From a virus, in the IMG/VR virus record IMGVR_UViG_3300025543_000083, positions 1 through 37,330 of that record: DNA of 37,330 bases. One strand, given 5' to 3'. The position numbers and the translations under genes are program-made. How positions within the stretch are numbered: position 1 is the stretch's first letter; each line of letters opens with the position of its first letter. Positions 7,608-17,271 of this stretch are shown piece after piece. The notes beneath the pieces were generated by a model that was not told the DNA's origin, made no database searches, and saw only the letters and a list, made by a program, of their open reading frames with translations.

Positions 7608-8465
7608 CTAGTATCCACTCTCTCTTGAGATGTTTTTTCTAATTGAAGTACCTACTTCTCTATTTAAAATTGGGGGTTTAAGGTTATTTTCTATTTTTTT
7701 ACCCTCAAAAGGTATTAAAATACGATGTGGGGAAGCAGTATGAAATCTACCTTCCATGATTACCCCCCTAATTGGGAAGATATGATAATCTCCAGCATAA
7801 TTTTCATTAGTGTCTTGAACCTTTAATTCACCCCCTTTAGTTGAATAATATTTATTTTTTGTAGGGCGAAAGAATTTTAAATATCTACCTTTAAAGAAAT
7901 TGGAAAATCCTCTAATATTATTTTCTTTTTCATATAGTAAAACTATATTTTTATTAATATTATAAACTTCTATTGGTTTGCCTACCAATATCCAATCTAT
8001 TTTAATAGCGGTATATAATTGATATTGAACTGAAGGGTTCAATGTAAAAAAGTTATTATAAGTTTGTAAATTAACTTCTAGGTAAATGTTATTAATATTG
8101 TGTTTAAGAAAGTGTCTTTGGTATTGTTGATCTGTGTAATCCTCTTCAGTAGGGAAAACTATATTTCCTTGTGGGGGTGAGGGTAATATTACTGTAGATT
8201 TAGTAGAACTCAAATATGATAAAGGTAAAGTATTTGTGGATGTTGCTGTATTAGAGTCAACTAATGATACCTGATTATTAAGGTTAGCAATAGGGTTTTT
8301 GGATAATGGTCTATTACTTCCATCTTGTGGGGTTTTACCTGTAAAAAATTTCCCATCAGAGGTTTTATAATAAGATCCAATGTAATATTCACTTGTCCCT
8401 ACTATTTGGAATTCTTTTCCATTAGTAGATAAATTAGTTGTTATTTGGGATTTTGGGTAATACAT
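7608..8465 (-). CDS. Hypothetical protein at the end of the baseplate operon
   Basis: This 285-residue protein is not assigned to a known family. The N-terminal part (MYYPKSQITTNL, YYIGSYYKTSDGKFFTGKTPQD) is rich in Tyr, Gly and Thr and looks like a small beta domain. It is followed by a Ser/Thr/Pro linker (about 50-100) and a second domain with many aromatic residues. There is no signal peptide or membrane segment. It follows the hub-lysozyme gene by 6 bases and is the last gene of the baseplate operon, which suggests a virion or baseplate-associated protein. I have an impression of similar N-termini in other marine phage sequences but cannot name a function. Confidence 0.75.
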   Translation of the reverse strand: MYYPKSQITTNLSTNGKEFQIVGTSEYYIGSYYKTSDGKFFTGKTPQDGSNRPLSKNPIANLNNQVSLVDSNTATSTNTLPLSYLSSTKSTVILPSPPQGNIVFPTEEDYTDQQYQRHFLKHNINNIYLEVNLQTYNNFFTLNPSVQYQLYTAIKIDWILVGKPIEVYNINKNIVLLYEKENNIRGFSNFFKGRYLKFFRPTKNKYYSTKGGELKVQDTNENYAGDYHIFPIRGVIMEGRFHTASPHRILIPFEGKKIENNLKPPILNREVGTSIRKNISRESGY

Positions 8466-8471
8466 ATTTTT

Positions 8472-11400
8472 TTAAAATTTAGGACCTGTAGTATATGCTC
8501 CCGGGTTGTAGACAGGTTGGGCTGGTGGTGCTGTATAAGTATACCCTGACAGGTAAGTTTTATATTCTTTAGCTCTTCTATTAACTAATCCTGGTACAAA
8601 TCCTACAAATCCTTTAGCTGTAGTTCTGTAAATAAGGATAACCTCTGCTGCTTCTCTATACTGTTTTTTATTAATTCTTTCTCTAAGAGGAGTACGTCCA
8701 GTGGTTTTGGATGAATCGCCTATTGAACCTGCATTCCAAGCAATACTTACTAGAGCATCAAATTCTTCTTGTCTTAGAGGAACATTAATCGCATTTTTAA
8801 CTCTATTTTCATATTCAGTTATTTGCTTTAGTAAAAGAACATCTGCTTCTGCTTTAGTCATAGTACTATCCCATTTTAATTCAGGGAATGTAGGTTTAGT
8901 AAACCCATACCCTATAGTAAGGGTTCCTTGAATTGGGGTTGATGCTGTAAGAGTTGCGTTTGGTTGTTTATCATCATATGCGTTTGAGCGAAAACCTTCT
9001 ACTTTTTTAATATTTTCTAATTCTGTTTGACTTATTTTAAGATTTGAAATTTCTATTCTCCCAAGTGAATTATATGCTTCTACCTCTTTTTGATTAAGAT
9101 TAGCTATATTAGTGTTTGTAATCTCAGTATTCACTGTATTTAGAACTGCAAAACTTAAAAGAGAAGCATCAAATGGTGCTGTTTTGGGGACTGAAATTGT
9201 ATGTAATGATGTACCCCAATTATTACTAGATATATCGTGGTTTACTTTTGTAATTATAAAGTTTAAAGCAATTGGGTATTGTCTAGGTAAAAATCTTTGA
9301 TTAATTGATAAAGCATTATAAATTTTAACTCCAGATAATCCATCAATAGTTAAACTTAAATCCGCAGGAATAAAACCTATAGTATTTGATGGGTTTTTCG
9401 ATTGATTATAAACTTCATTATTAACACCAGTAATAAAACTTTTAAATAAAGTTTTTCCTAAACTATAAAAATCATCATTTAGATAAAAATATAAAGCGCT
9501 ATATTTAAAATTTCCCTTTGTATTTCCCCCAAAAGCTTCAAGTAACCATCCTAAATAATTGGTAAGTGGTTTTGGTTTTTCCTTAGATGGTTTGTCTTTA
9601 TTTATTATTTGTTGTATTCTTTTCCAGCCTTTTGCTTCTCTTACATATTCTGCCCAAGTTACATTTCCATAATCTCTCTGAGTAACAGGACATTCGTCAA
9701 CATCTTTTACTCCTGTGTTGGTAATTCCATATATCGTGGTTTCTTTTTGGTCTCTTGCAAACCAATCTAGACCATCCATCCAATCAGGTAAATAACTTTC
9801 ATCTACAACACATTTATTAGGGTCTTTCCAATGTTTAGACATTTTTACTAAGTTCTCTGCTGTTAAAGGGAAGTGTTCTGGAGTTGATCCTGAAATGTTT
9901 AAAATGGTTTCATCGGGGTCATCATAAGTGATAGCATAGGCATCTTCTAACCCATCATTCCATTTAGAAAAAGCAGTACCATCATAGTTTTTTGTAGTTT
10001 TATTTTGAGCAGTAGCACCAACAGTAATCATACTGGCTAATTCAGGACCTATTTTAGTCTTAAATCCAAAATCTCTTACAAAATTTGAAGTTGAACCTGA
10101 AGGTGAAAATCCATAAATTTCAAATGGGACCGTTTGACCAAATCTATTCTTAAATTTTGTTGAAGTTTCAATTCCAGGAATAGGATTTTGATCTATTATT
10201 TTTATTATATTATCATCTTCTATAATAGGTTCAAGTTTATTAATACCCCCTAAAGAAGAGTTTATATTATTACATATATCTTCTAAAAATTTATAAATAC
10301 TTATTTCTCCATCATTTGTATTTTTTTGGAGTGTATTTGAGATAAAATCGTAATTTAGGTAAATATTCATAATATTACCATATAATACATTTGTATCTTT
10401 TTCAACTTCAAAAAAATCTTTTAATTTAGTAAAAGAACCATGGTCGTTTTTAACTGCAGTAGGTTTATTTTTATAATCTTGTTTACTCCTTAAACTAATA
10501 TTTTCTGAAAATTGGGGTGCTATTAAGCATACTTTAGGATTAAAAGAAATTTGGTTTGGAAAAGCTGAACATATACTATCTCCGGACACGTCAAATTCTA
10601 ATATTTTACCACCATTAATTGAAGGGACACATAAGTTATTTAGTTTCTCTAATAGTGCACTAAAAGTTAAAAAATAGGTGTATTTATTACTGTCTACTCC
10701 TGTAGGGGGGTATTGTAATTCTTTATTTTTCTCTTTTTCCTCTTCAGTCTGTTCTTTAATTGTAAATTCTTTGGCATAACCTGCATTTGCAAACCATGAA
10801 TAATAATTAGTTTTCCAACCCCACCACTTATCCGGGGTACTTGAAGCTATATCATTATATAAGTCAAGGGATAACGTAGATGATCCAGCATTAGTAACAA
10901 TAGGACTTTCAACATCTAATAGTTTATTTGTAGCTTTATTACCTGCGGTAAATATTTCGTCTAATTGAGCAGCTGTAGTTAATTGAGAAGGTAAATTTAC
11001 TTTTAAAGATTCAATAACATCCCCTATTGTAATTAATTTTAAAGTTATGTCATAAGTACCATCAGGTTGAAAGCTCCAATCAAAGTTAACTACTTTTCCT
11101 AAAAAACCATCGTAATTTCCATCATAATCTCCCCTATATCTAGCAATAGCTTTTATAACTTTTCGATAATTATATGTAGAAAAATCTTGAAACCATAAAT
11201 CTTCAGTTAAAGTATTCCCTACATGTTTGAAATTCTCATCTTTATCTAAGTATTTATCCCATCCCCATTCTAATAACATACTATACCCTAATCTTAAATA
11301 TAAAAGTTCTATTAACTCAAATTGAAATAAATTATATGCTTTTAATTCTACTGTTGCTTCCCGAATTGAACCTCGATTTTTACAATCAATTTTAGCTGAT

Positions 11401-11903
11401 ATTAAACCCGGGGCAGGGACAATACCAAAGTCTGTTCCTCCTAACCCATAACTATTATCATTCCATAAACTGTTAGTTGAAGATACCCCAAATCGAGAAA
11501 TATGGGACCCTTGTGAGGTTTTTTCATTTTTATCATTATAAGTTGATGGGTTTATTTCTGTAAGAGTATTAAATAGAACAGCTTTTCTTGCTAATTGGTT
11601 TCCTGTAAATTCACCTGTGTTATTTATTCCTATATCTCTTAATCTTTGTTCTCCTGAACTGATAGTTGAATCTTCAAATTCTTTAGAACCTGTATTATAA
11701 GTGGCAATAGAATTAGTATTTGCTTTTTTTTCTTCATCAGTTTGACTTACAATTCTTACTGAGGAAGCAAGTTTTAACCAAGCATTATTATTATTTAATA
11801 GGATAAGATCAGTATTATCCCTCGCTTGCTTTCCTTGTAATCTTTGTCGTACTTGGATTTGTAGAGCGACGAAAGGATCTATTTTTTCTCCTATTATACT
11901 CAT
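8472..11903 (-). CDS. Baseplate hub protein with C-terminal GH24 lysozyme domain
   Basis: This 1143-residue protein joins a large hub-like region to a peptidoglycan-cleaving domain. Residues about 844-906 (DLSLTIDGLSGVKIY, LPRQYPIALNFIITKVNHDI, NNWGTSLHTISVP) match the pattern of tail-hub proteins of the T4 gp27 type. Residues about 955-1119 form a GH24 (T4 lysozyme-like) domain with the catalytic triad pattern E969, D978 (EGFRSNAYDD) and T996 (LTIGYGF), plus the core helix EEFDALVSIAWNAG. The segment between D978 and T996 is 12 residues longer than in T4 lysozyme. A short Pro/Tyr tail ends the protein. In T4 the hub (gp27) and the lysozyme (part of gp5) are separate chains; here they appear fused. 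It probably makes a local hole in the cell wall during injection. Confidence 0.85.
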   Translation of the reverse strand: MSIIGEKIDPFVALQIQVRQRLQGKQARDNTDLILLNNNNAWLKLASSVRIVSQTDEEKKANTNSIATYNTGSKEFEDSTISSGEQRLRDIGINNTGEFTGNQLARKAVLFNTLTEINPSTYNDKNEKTSQGSHISRFGVSSTNSLWNDNSYGLGGTDFGIVPAPGLISAKIDCKNRGSIREATVELKAYNLFQFELIELLYLRLGYSMLLEWGWDKYLDKDENFKHVGNTLTEDLWFQDFSTYNYRKVIKAIARYRGDYDGNYDGFLGKVVNFDWSFQPDGTYDITLKLITIGDVIESLKVNLPSQLTTAAQLDEIFTAGNKATNKLLDVESPIVTNAGSSTLSLDLYNDIASSTPDKWWGWKTNYYSWFANAGYAKEFTIKEQTEEEKEKNKELQYPPTGVDSNKYTYFLTFSALLEKLNNLCVPSINGGKILEFDVSGDSICSAFPNQISFNPKVCLIAPQFSENISLRSKQDYKNKPTAVKNDHGSFTKLKDFFEVEKDTNVLYGNIMNIYLNYDFISNTLQKNTNDGEISIYKFLEDICNNINSSLGGINKLEPIIEDDNIIKIIDQNPIPGIETSTKFKNRFGQTVPFEIYGFSPSGSTSNFVRDFGFKTKIGPELASMITVGATAQNKTTKNYDGTAFSKWNDGLEDAYAITYDDPDETILNISGSTPEHFPLTAENLVKMSKHWKDPNKCVVDESYLPDWMDGLDWFARDQKETTIYGITNTGVKDVDECPVTQRDYGNVTWAEYVREAKGWKRIQQIINKDKPSKEKPKPLTNYLGWLLEAFGGNTKGNFKYSALYFYLNDDFYSLGKTLFKSFITGVNNEVYNQSKNPSNTIGFIPADLSLTIDGLSGVKIYNALSINQRFLPRQYPIALNFIITKVNHDISSNNWGTSLHTISVPKTAPFDASLLSFAVLNTVNTEITNTNIANLNQKEVEAYNSLGRIEISNLKISQTELENIKKVEGFRSNAYDDKQPNATLTASTPIQGTLTIGYGFTKPTFPELKWDSTMTKAEADVLLLKQITEYENRVKNAINVPLRQEEFDALVSIAWNAGSIGDSSKTTGRTPLRERINKKQYREAAEVILIYRTTAKGFVGFVPGLVNRRAKEYKTYLSGYTYTAPPAQPVYNPGAYTTGPKF

Positions 11904-11906
11904 TTT

Positions 11907-12224
11907 TTAAAAACTATTTAATTTATTATATGCACTTTGTATAGCATCAATATTATTTGGTATTCTAATTTGTACCCCTAATGGTAAATAATATGAATCT
12001 TTAGATAATGAAGGGTTAGCTGATGAGATTATCCACCATAATGAAGAATCATTATAGTAGTTATTAGCTATAATATCAAATCTATCCCCTTCTTCGGCAT
12101 AAATATATATATCATTAGGGGATAAAGAAATCTCAGGGTATTTTACACCTTTATAGTATCTTATACCTCTAGTTCCATTAGGGTTAGTTTTTGTTAATAT
12201 TTTATTTCTTGTATATCTTCCCAT
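11907..12224 (-). CDS. LysM-type baseplate protein, gp53-like
   Basis: This 105-residue protein has one LysM-like fold across its C-terminal two-thirds: IYAEEGDRFDIIANNYYNDSSLWWIISSANP and then LPLGVQIRIP. This is the GD.l..iA..yY....lWw.I...N.......l..G..l.IP pattern of T4 gp53 and of phage tail protein X. In T4 gp53 is a baseplate wedge subunit where the LysM module helps assembly and does not necessarily bind peptidoglycan. The gene is packed between the tube-initiator-like gene (5 bases) and the hub-lysozyme gene (3 bases), which fits a baseplate role. Confidence 0.8.
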   Translation of the reverse strand: MGRYTRNKILTKTNPNGTRGIRYYKGVKYPEISLSPNDIYIYAEEGDRFDIIANNYYNDSSLWWIISSANPSLSKDSYYLPLGVQIRIPNNIDAIQSAYNKLNSF

Positions 12225-12229
12225 TTTTT

Positions 12230-14266
12230 TTATTTTTGTGGGATATAATTAAGATTATTACCACCTCCATTATAGTTGTTCTGCCCCCCCGCACTTGCTA
12301 ATGCAATATAATGTTCTGGTCCGTATTCTCCAACGAATGTTCCACCTCCTTCTAATACTTTACCGCCTGCGAAATTATTATTTTGTACTTTAGGAACAAA
12401 ATTATGGATTGGTATAAAATTAAACCCTGTAACTTTAATTATCATAGGTAATTCTTTAACAGAGGGGTCTGTAAAGATTTCTCTATCTGGGTTGCCTTCT
12501 GTACCGGGAACGTATCTTATATTAGTACTATCAGGAATAGCTATTTCCCAAGGTGATTCTGTAGGAACATCTAATGTTAACCCTGTCATTATACCTACTT
12601 GTTCATAACACCAACCACCAATTGTTAATGATATTAAGTTGCCACCCATATATCCTGTTTTTGAATATGAGGGAGCTGTAACAGAAGCTAAGTAATTTAA
12701 CTTTTGATACATTGGAATCAATTCTTGTTTAGATTGTGCAGCTACGGTCCAAGATAAAGATATATTTCTATCAAATCCTTGGTACTTATAAAAGTTTTCA
12801 CCTCTACCCATAAATTTTTGGGACTGCCAATCAGAACTAAAATTATCACTCATACTATCGATATGAGCTCTAAAATGAATATATGTTTTTAAACTTGGGG
12901 TTTCATTATTTATTACTCCAATTCTAAACTTTACTAAATCATTTTTAATATTATTTTGAGTAACATCCTTTGATTGATATATAGGTAATGCATTAATTTT
13001 GTCTAATGCATTTTTGTATCCTGAATTGCCTTCTACTGTAGAAGAACCTGAAATTTGGAAACCTACAGTATAACTACTTCTATTTCCACGCCTTCCTGGG
13101 TCTCCTAAATTAACTCTTTGTTCTATATTCTTTCTAGTATAATCTAAAGATGCTGGTATTTCTGCACTCCCCGAAGGTGCAATAATACTCGTAAAAGAAG
13201 GTTTATTAAATAATGAATCTTTACTAGTTGGAGAATAATCCTCAAGTTGTTTTTGGGTAAATACTTGTATTGGTGTTGAATTCTGTATTCCACTTGATAA
13301 TTTACCAGTGTTTGTTTTTAATAATGTTCCAGATTCATAAACACTAGGATTACGGGTATCTAAATAATCTTCTCTAAAAACTTCCGATGCTAATACTGAA
13401 TCTAAATTAGAATATATTAATTGTGGGGCTAAAAAACTTAGGGAAAATGGAGGGTTATTAAACCCATCTTTACCTCTAAATATGTCTTTATTATCAATAA
13501 ATTGTTGAGGTATAAATCTACTATTTTTAAGTTCTAACTTAGAGTTGTTAATACCCGTTCTTTGGTCAGACTCCATTGTAATTTTGGTCTTACCAATACC
13601 TAATGTAGCACCTGGCCCCCCAGAGTATGAGTATAAATCGTTTACATCAGTTTGTTTTTCATCTATTTTATTAAGTAAACCAAATAATCTACTTTTATTA
13701 CCTTCATCACCTCCAGTAGCTATAGTATTTAAATAAGTAGGTAAACCTAAGGGGCTATTACCATTTGGGCTTCCTTGTGTGGTTTTAAATTTAAAAGGGT
13801 TTAAACCTTGTTTATTTGTATGTAAACCAATCTCATTTCCTGCAGCTTGAGCTAAAGTACCTAATGGTGTATATACTCCTTGATTTAAAGGTACATTATC
13901 TTTTATAAATTGTCCTATAGCACCTAATGTACTAGTTACACCTGAGTCTTGGGTATAAGATTCATAACCTTTTTCTGAATTAACATTTGTTAAGGATAGG
14001 ACATTTTGTTTTACTATAAATAAGGGTCCGTTTGGTGACTTAAAATCAAAAAACATTTTGGCTAATCTAGAAACATCATTTACTACTATTTTGGGTAGTA
14101 ATGTCCCACCACGTAATAAAAAATCAGGTCCTCCTGTTCTTCCTATTTTAGAAAAACTTTCAGGGATTTTTGTTGTTACATAGGGTTGGTTGCTGTTTCC
14201 ACCACCAACTGTGTCTTTACCATACCTAAGAGATCTTAGATTGGTTGTTAAGTTAACTAGACCCAT
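12230..14266 (-). CDS. Baseplate / tail-tube-initiator-like structural protein
   Basis: This is a 678-residue structural protein. The long N-terminal part is Gly/Asn/Ser-rich and of low similarity to anything I know. The C-terminal 200 residues (IHFRAHIDSMSDNFSSDW, KFMGRGENFYKYQGFDR, YQKLNYLASVTAPSY, WEIAIPDS) have the pattern of proteins with a tail-tube-like fold that cap or initiate the tube, such as T4 gp48 and gp54, or comparable baseplate proteins. The position between the tape-measure gene and the LysM wedge protein agrees. It could alternatively be a different baseplate core component. The end is 5 bases before the next gene. Confidence 0.7.
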   Translation of the reverse strand: MGLVNLTTNLRSLRYGKDTVGGGNSNQPYVTTKIPESFSKIGRTGGPDFLLRGGTLLPKIVVNDVSRLAKMFFDFKSPNGPLFIVKQNVLSLTNVNSEKGYESYTQDSGVTSTLGAIGQFIKDNVPLNQGVYTPLGTLAQAAGNEIGLHTNKQGLNPFKFKTTQGSPNGNSPLGLPTYLNTIATGGDEGNKSRLFGLLNKIDEKQTDVNDLYSYSGGPGATLGIGKTKITMESDQRTGINNSKLELKNSRFIPQQFIDNKDIFRGKDGFNNPPFSLSFLAPQLIYSNLDSVLASEVFREDYLDTRNPSVYESGTLLKTNTGKLSSGIQNSTPIQVFTQKQLEDYSPTSKDSLFNKPSFTSIIAPSGSAEIPASLDYTRKNIEQRVNLGDPGRRGNRSSYTVGFQISGSSTVEGNSGYKNALDKINALPIYQSKDVTQNNIKNDLVKFRIGVINNETPSLKTYIHFRAHIDSMSDNFSSDWQSQKFMGRGENFYKYQGFDRNISLSWTVAAQSKQELIPMYQKLNYLASVTAPSYSKTGYMGGNLISLTIGGWCYEQVGIMTGLTLDVPTESPWEIAIPDSTNIRYVPGTEGNPDREIFTDPSVKELPMIIKVTGFNFIPIHNFVPKVQNNNFAGGKVLEGGGTFVGEYGPEHYIALASAGGQNNYNGGGNNLNYIPQK

Positions 14267-14270
14267 CTAT

Positions 14271-14504
14271 TTATCCAGGTAAGTTATTCAAATATTTTTG
14301 TGATGGGGTTACATTACCTCTATCTAATAAAGATGGAGATGGTAGAACACCATTATTAGGTTCTACACTCATTGCATTTGGATCACCTATAGTTGAATAC
14401 TCTTTATGTAAAGTAGACTGTTGGAAATTGGGGGTTGAAGGGGTTGCACCATCTAACCCACTTAATTGCGAACCTTGTTGTGTTAATTTGTTTAATAAAC
14501 TCAT
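14271..14504 (-). CDS. Small hypothetical protein in baseplate operon
   Basis: This 77-residue protein is rich in Ser, Pro, Asn and Leu, with no cysteine, membrane segment or known motif, and is probably largely disordered. It starts 29 bases after the tape-measure stop, with a copy of the late promoter motif 15 bases before its ATG, and is followed 4 bases later by the baseplate gene. The promoter motif and tight spacing support it as a real gene and as the first gene of the baseplate transcript. Function is unknown. Confidence 0.65.
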   Translation of the reverse strand: MSLLNKLTQQGSQLSGLDGATPSTPNFQQSTLHKEYSTIGDPNAMSVEPNNGVLPSPSLLDRGNVTPSQKYLNNLPG

Positions 14505-14519
14505 AATTATTGATTTTTA

Positions 14520-14530
14520 TTATAAATATT
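14520..14530 (-). promoter_or_regulatory. Late promoter motif before the baseplate operon
   Basis: The coding strand reads AATATTTATAA (then TAAAA), an exact copy of the recurrent late motif, 15 bases before the start of the 77-residue gene and just after the tape-measure stop codon. Function is inferred from recurrence. Confidence 0.6.
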
Positions 14531-14533
14531 GAA

Positions 14534-16942
14534 CTATTGTACTTCGTATAAACCTAAAGGAGCCATTTCTGGTGTCTTCTTAAATATTTTTTCTAATAGG
14601 GCATTTGTTGTACTCATATCTGTACCTCCTCCACCTTGTCCTAAATTAGTTCCGGCTACTAAAGTATCTTGATTATTAAGTGCTATTGAACCCTTTGGAG
14701 TAGAAACAATACGATCCCCATAACCCGCAGGGATAACACCATCATCCATTGTTTTTGCTTTGGAGCCTGCTGAAGACATTGCTGCTACTACTCCTGCTAT
14801 ACCTGCAGCAATTGCAATAGCACCTATACCCAAGGTTGCAGCTGATGCCGAAGTTACAGCTGCTATCGCCCCTGTTATTAAAGCTGGAAGTTGTGCTGCT
14901 GCTGCTATACCTGCTCTAATTAAACCCGGAACTAGGGATCCTACTACTGCTATACCTGCTACTGTTAATGCTGCCGCTATACCAGCAGTTACTGGTCCCA
15001 TATTTGCTAATGTTTCTTGTAAGGATACAGTAGGGTCAATAATTGCATTTATTATTTCAGATATACCATTAAATCCTTCTAAAATTGGAGTTATTAAGAA
15101 AGAAATCATTTCTATAGCGGGTACAAGTAAATCTATTATAGGAGAAATCATTTCCATTATAGGGGTTACAAGTTGTACAAAAACATCTTTAATCTTCATC
15201 ATTATAGCTTCGAATTTTTCAGCTTGACTATTTTGTTCTCTTAATCCTTCAATACCATCTTTTTCTAATTCAGCTGTTGCCTGGGCTAAACCTACCTCTT
15301 TTATCCTAGCATTTAATAATTTTTCTTTTTCCTTTGCTTCATCTCCTGTAGCTCCTGCTAATTGTTCTTGAACAAATAAAGTTTCTGCTAAACTATCTCT
15401 ATTCATACCAACAGATTTAGCTAATGCATCTTGTTGTAGTCTATTCATTTTAGAAAAATCTGCAGAGGAACCTATTTGATCTGATATTTCTTTAGCTACT
15501 GTAGCTAGATCATTGTTTAAAGCTGCCTGTCTTGCTTTTTCTAAGTTAATATCCTTACCTAACAATAATTCAGCTTGTAATTCGTTTTCAATGGAGGATT
15601 CAAAATCAAGTAAACTATCTGCTATGCCTTCAACTTTAGACATTTCCATACCTAAAGCTTTAGCAGTTGCTACTGCCTCACCTATTAGTGCAGGGTTTTT
15701 ACCAAATGATAATGTAGTGGCTGCTGAAACTTTACCTATATCTTTTAATAGTGATTTTTCATTTAGTAAAACACCATTTTGCATTGCTGACATTTTAGCT
15801 TGAGCCATAAACTCACCTGTAATGTCATTCATAGATTTGCCTGTAGCTAATGAAATATTATTAATGCCTATTAATTCTTCATTAGTAAATCCTGCCATGT
15901 CTCGCATTTCAGTAAATGCAATAGCGTTTTCACCTGCTAAAACAACACTAGTTCCTAGAGCATTGTTTATAGCCATTTGGGATTCTTGTATTCCCTTAGT
16001 AGTAACAAAAATATTTCCAGAATCATTAGCTTGCTTTGCAAATTCTTTCCTAGTTGCTAGAGCTTCAGTATAGCTCATATTTAGATTCTTAGCTAAATCA
16101 CCTGCCCCAGAATCTACCCCTTTTATAGCATCTATAAGTTGATCACCTAAAAATTTAGCTAATGCTAAGGGATCTGTAAGGTTCTTCATCATGGATTTAC
16201 CCAATGAACCTATACCTGCTTTTAAAATTTGTACTTTACCCCCAAACGTTGCTGTTTCTGTCCCCCCTTTAGTAACTTCATCCGCTACTTTAGACATTGC
16301 ATCTTCAGCATCCTTTATTCCCAGTTGGTCAACCAGACCACCCATTCCTAATTTATCTAAGGCGGATTTAAGACCACCAATCATAGCACCCCCTAGACCC
16401 ATAGCATCAGAAATTTTTTCTTCTTCAGCAAGTCTTTTTTTAGCAGTAGTTAATAAATCATTATATAAAACATTTTCATTTGCTAAAGTTCCTTCAATTT
16501 CAACTAAAGCTGCTAATTCTCTATCAGTTATTGAATTAGCATCATATTTTTGTTTAAGATTTGTATAAAGGGTTTTTTGGTTTTCTTTTTCAGCCTTAAT
16601 TTTATCTTGGATAGATATTAATTCTTTTTTACTAAGTTTATTAATACCTACTTGATCATTTTGTAGTTTTTGGGCTAAACCCGATAGGGCATTAAATGAT
16701 TTTTTTGCATCCGCTAGTGGTTTACTAGTTTTTTGCATTTCTTGAACTACATTTTTAAAACCTGAAGCGATACCTGAAATATCATTAGTAGCATCTTGAA
16801 GTTCTTGTTTAAGGGATTTAACAACTCTTTCAGCCTCATTAAGTTCCTTAGTATCAAATATTTTAATCTGCTTACCACCCAATTGCTTATTAAGTTCTTG
16901 GATTTGGTCATTAAGTTTTTTTATTTGGTCTAGGGCCGCCAT
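14534..16942 (-). CDS. Tail tape measure protein
   Basis: This 802-residue protein should set tail length and occupy the tube lumen. The N-terminal 180 residues are heptad-rich coiled coil (DQIKKLNDQIQELNKQL onward). The middle is helical, and residues about 580-718 are very hydrophobic with Ala/Gly/Ile-rich segments that may enter the host membrane. The end has the DDGVI...KGSIALNNQDTLVAGT pattern (about 733-766) seen near the C-terminus of many tape measure proteins. Its length is in the range of T4 gp29 (590) or longer. The position directly after the frameshifting chaperone pair is the canonical location, and those chaperones would coat it during assembly. A late promoter motif lies 17 bases before the start. 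Confidence 0.88.
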   Translation of the reverse strand: MAALDQIKKLNDQIQELNKQLGGKQIKIFDTKELNEAERVVKSLKQELQDATNDISGIASGFKNVVQEMQKTSKPLADAKKSFNALSGLAQKLQNDQVGINKLSKKELISIQDKIKAEKENQKTLYTNLKQKYDANSITDRELAALVEIEGTLANENVLYNDLLTTAKKRLAEEEKISDAMGLGGAMIGGLKSALDKLGMGGLVDQLGIKDAEDAMSKVADEVTKGGTETATFGGKVQILKAGIGSLGKSMMKNLTDPLALAKFLGDQLIDAIKGVDSGAGDLAKNLNMSYTEALATRKEFAKQANDSGNIFVTTKGIQESQMAINNALGTSVVLAGENAIAFTEMRDMAGFTNEELIGINNISLATGKSMNDITGEFMAQAKMSAMQNGVLLNEKSLLKDIGKVSAATTLSFGKNPALIGEAVATAKALGMEMSKVEGIADSLLDFESSIENELQAELLLGKDINLEKARQAALNNDLATVAKEISDQIGSSADFSKMNRLQQDALAKSVGMNRDSLAETLFVQEQLAGATGDEAKEKEKLLNARIKEVGLAQATAELEKDGIEGLREQNSQAEKFEAIMMKIKDVFVQLVTPIMEMISPIIDLLVPAIEMISFLITPILEGFNGISEIINAIIDPTVSLQETLANMGPVTAGIAAALTVAGIAVVGSLVPGLIRAGIAAAAQLPALITGAIAAVTSASAATLGIGAIAIAAGIAGVVAAMSSAGSKAKTMDDGVIPAGYGDRIVSTPKGSIALNNQDTLVAGTNLGQGGGGTDMSTTNALLEKIFKKTPEMAPLGLYEVQ

Positions 16943-16959
16943 GAGTATAAGTGGTTTTG

Positions 16960-16970
16960 TTATAAATATT
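16960..16970 (-). promoter_or_regulatory. Late promoter motif before the tape measure gene
   Basis: The coding strand reads AATATTTATAA (followed by CAAAA), 17 bases before the tape-measure ATG and just downstream of the chaperone distal ORF. It is an exact copy of the 11-base core. Confidence 0.6.
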
Positions 16971-16971
16971 A

Positions 16972-17271
16972 CTACTTATAACTTGTTTTACCCTTATATG
17001 GTTTAGAGGCAGCAGCAAAATCTGGGGTGTTGATCTTACCATCAGGGTTAATCATATTTTTTGTTCCTTTACCTTTACTATTTGACTTTTCGTATTCATC
17101 CTTTTCATTTTTATAAAATTTATCTATTTCAGAAAATGTATATTTACGAAGCCATATAGGCATATTATAAACAGAATTATAGTCATATCCTCCCTTACCA
17201 TGGAATAAAATTTGGTGGATTTGAGAAAAAAGAGATTTTCTAAATAAAGGTGCTGTATTAATAGTCAGGCC
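16972..17271 (-). CDS. Distal (T-like) half of tail assembly chaperone, reached by frameshift
   Basis: This reading frame has 99 sense codons from the T-run at 17272-17278 to its stop. It begins GLTINTAPLFRKSLF and continues SQIHQILFHGKGGYDYNSVY before reaching the first ATG at 17163 (MPIWLRKYTF). The 36 codons before that ATG are open and encode a plausible helix-rich sequence continuing without a break into the ATG-started part. I read this as the downstream half of a frameshift fusion with the gp26-like gene, giving a product of about 337-338 residues, analogous to lambda gpG-gpGT. The C-terminus is Lys/Gly/Asn-rich. The alternative is an independent 63-residue protein from the ATG at 17163. 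Confidence 0.7.
   Translation of the reverse strand, partial: GLTINTAPLFRKSLFSQIHQILFHGKGGYDYNSVYNMPIWLRKYTFSEIDKFYKNEKDEYEKSNSKGKGTKNMINPDGKINTPDFAAASKPYKGKTSYK

Noticed and set aside
14760-16568. Several plus-strand ORFs of 80-155 codons opposite the tape measure gene
   Set aside because: They mirror the Ala/Ile-rich codons of the minus-strand tape measure gene, have no promoter motif or leader, and give low-complexity proteins.
16972-17163. The 63-codon ATG-started ORF as an independent gene
   Set aside because: The same frame is open for 36 codons upstream to the T-run and encodes a continuous domain-like sequence, so I treat it as the distal half of a frameshift product.
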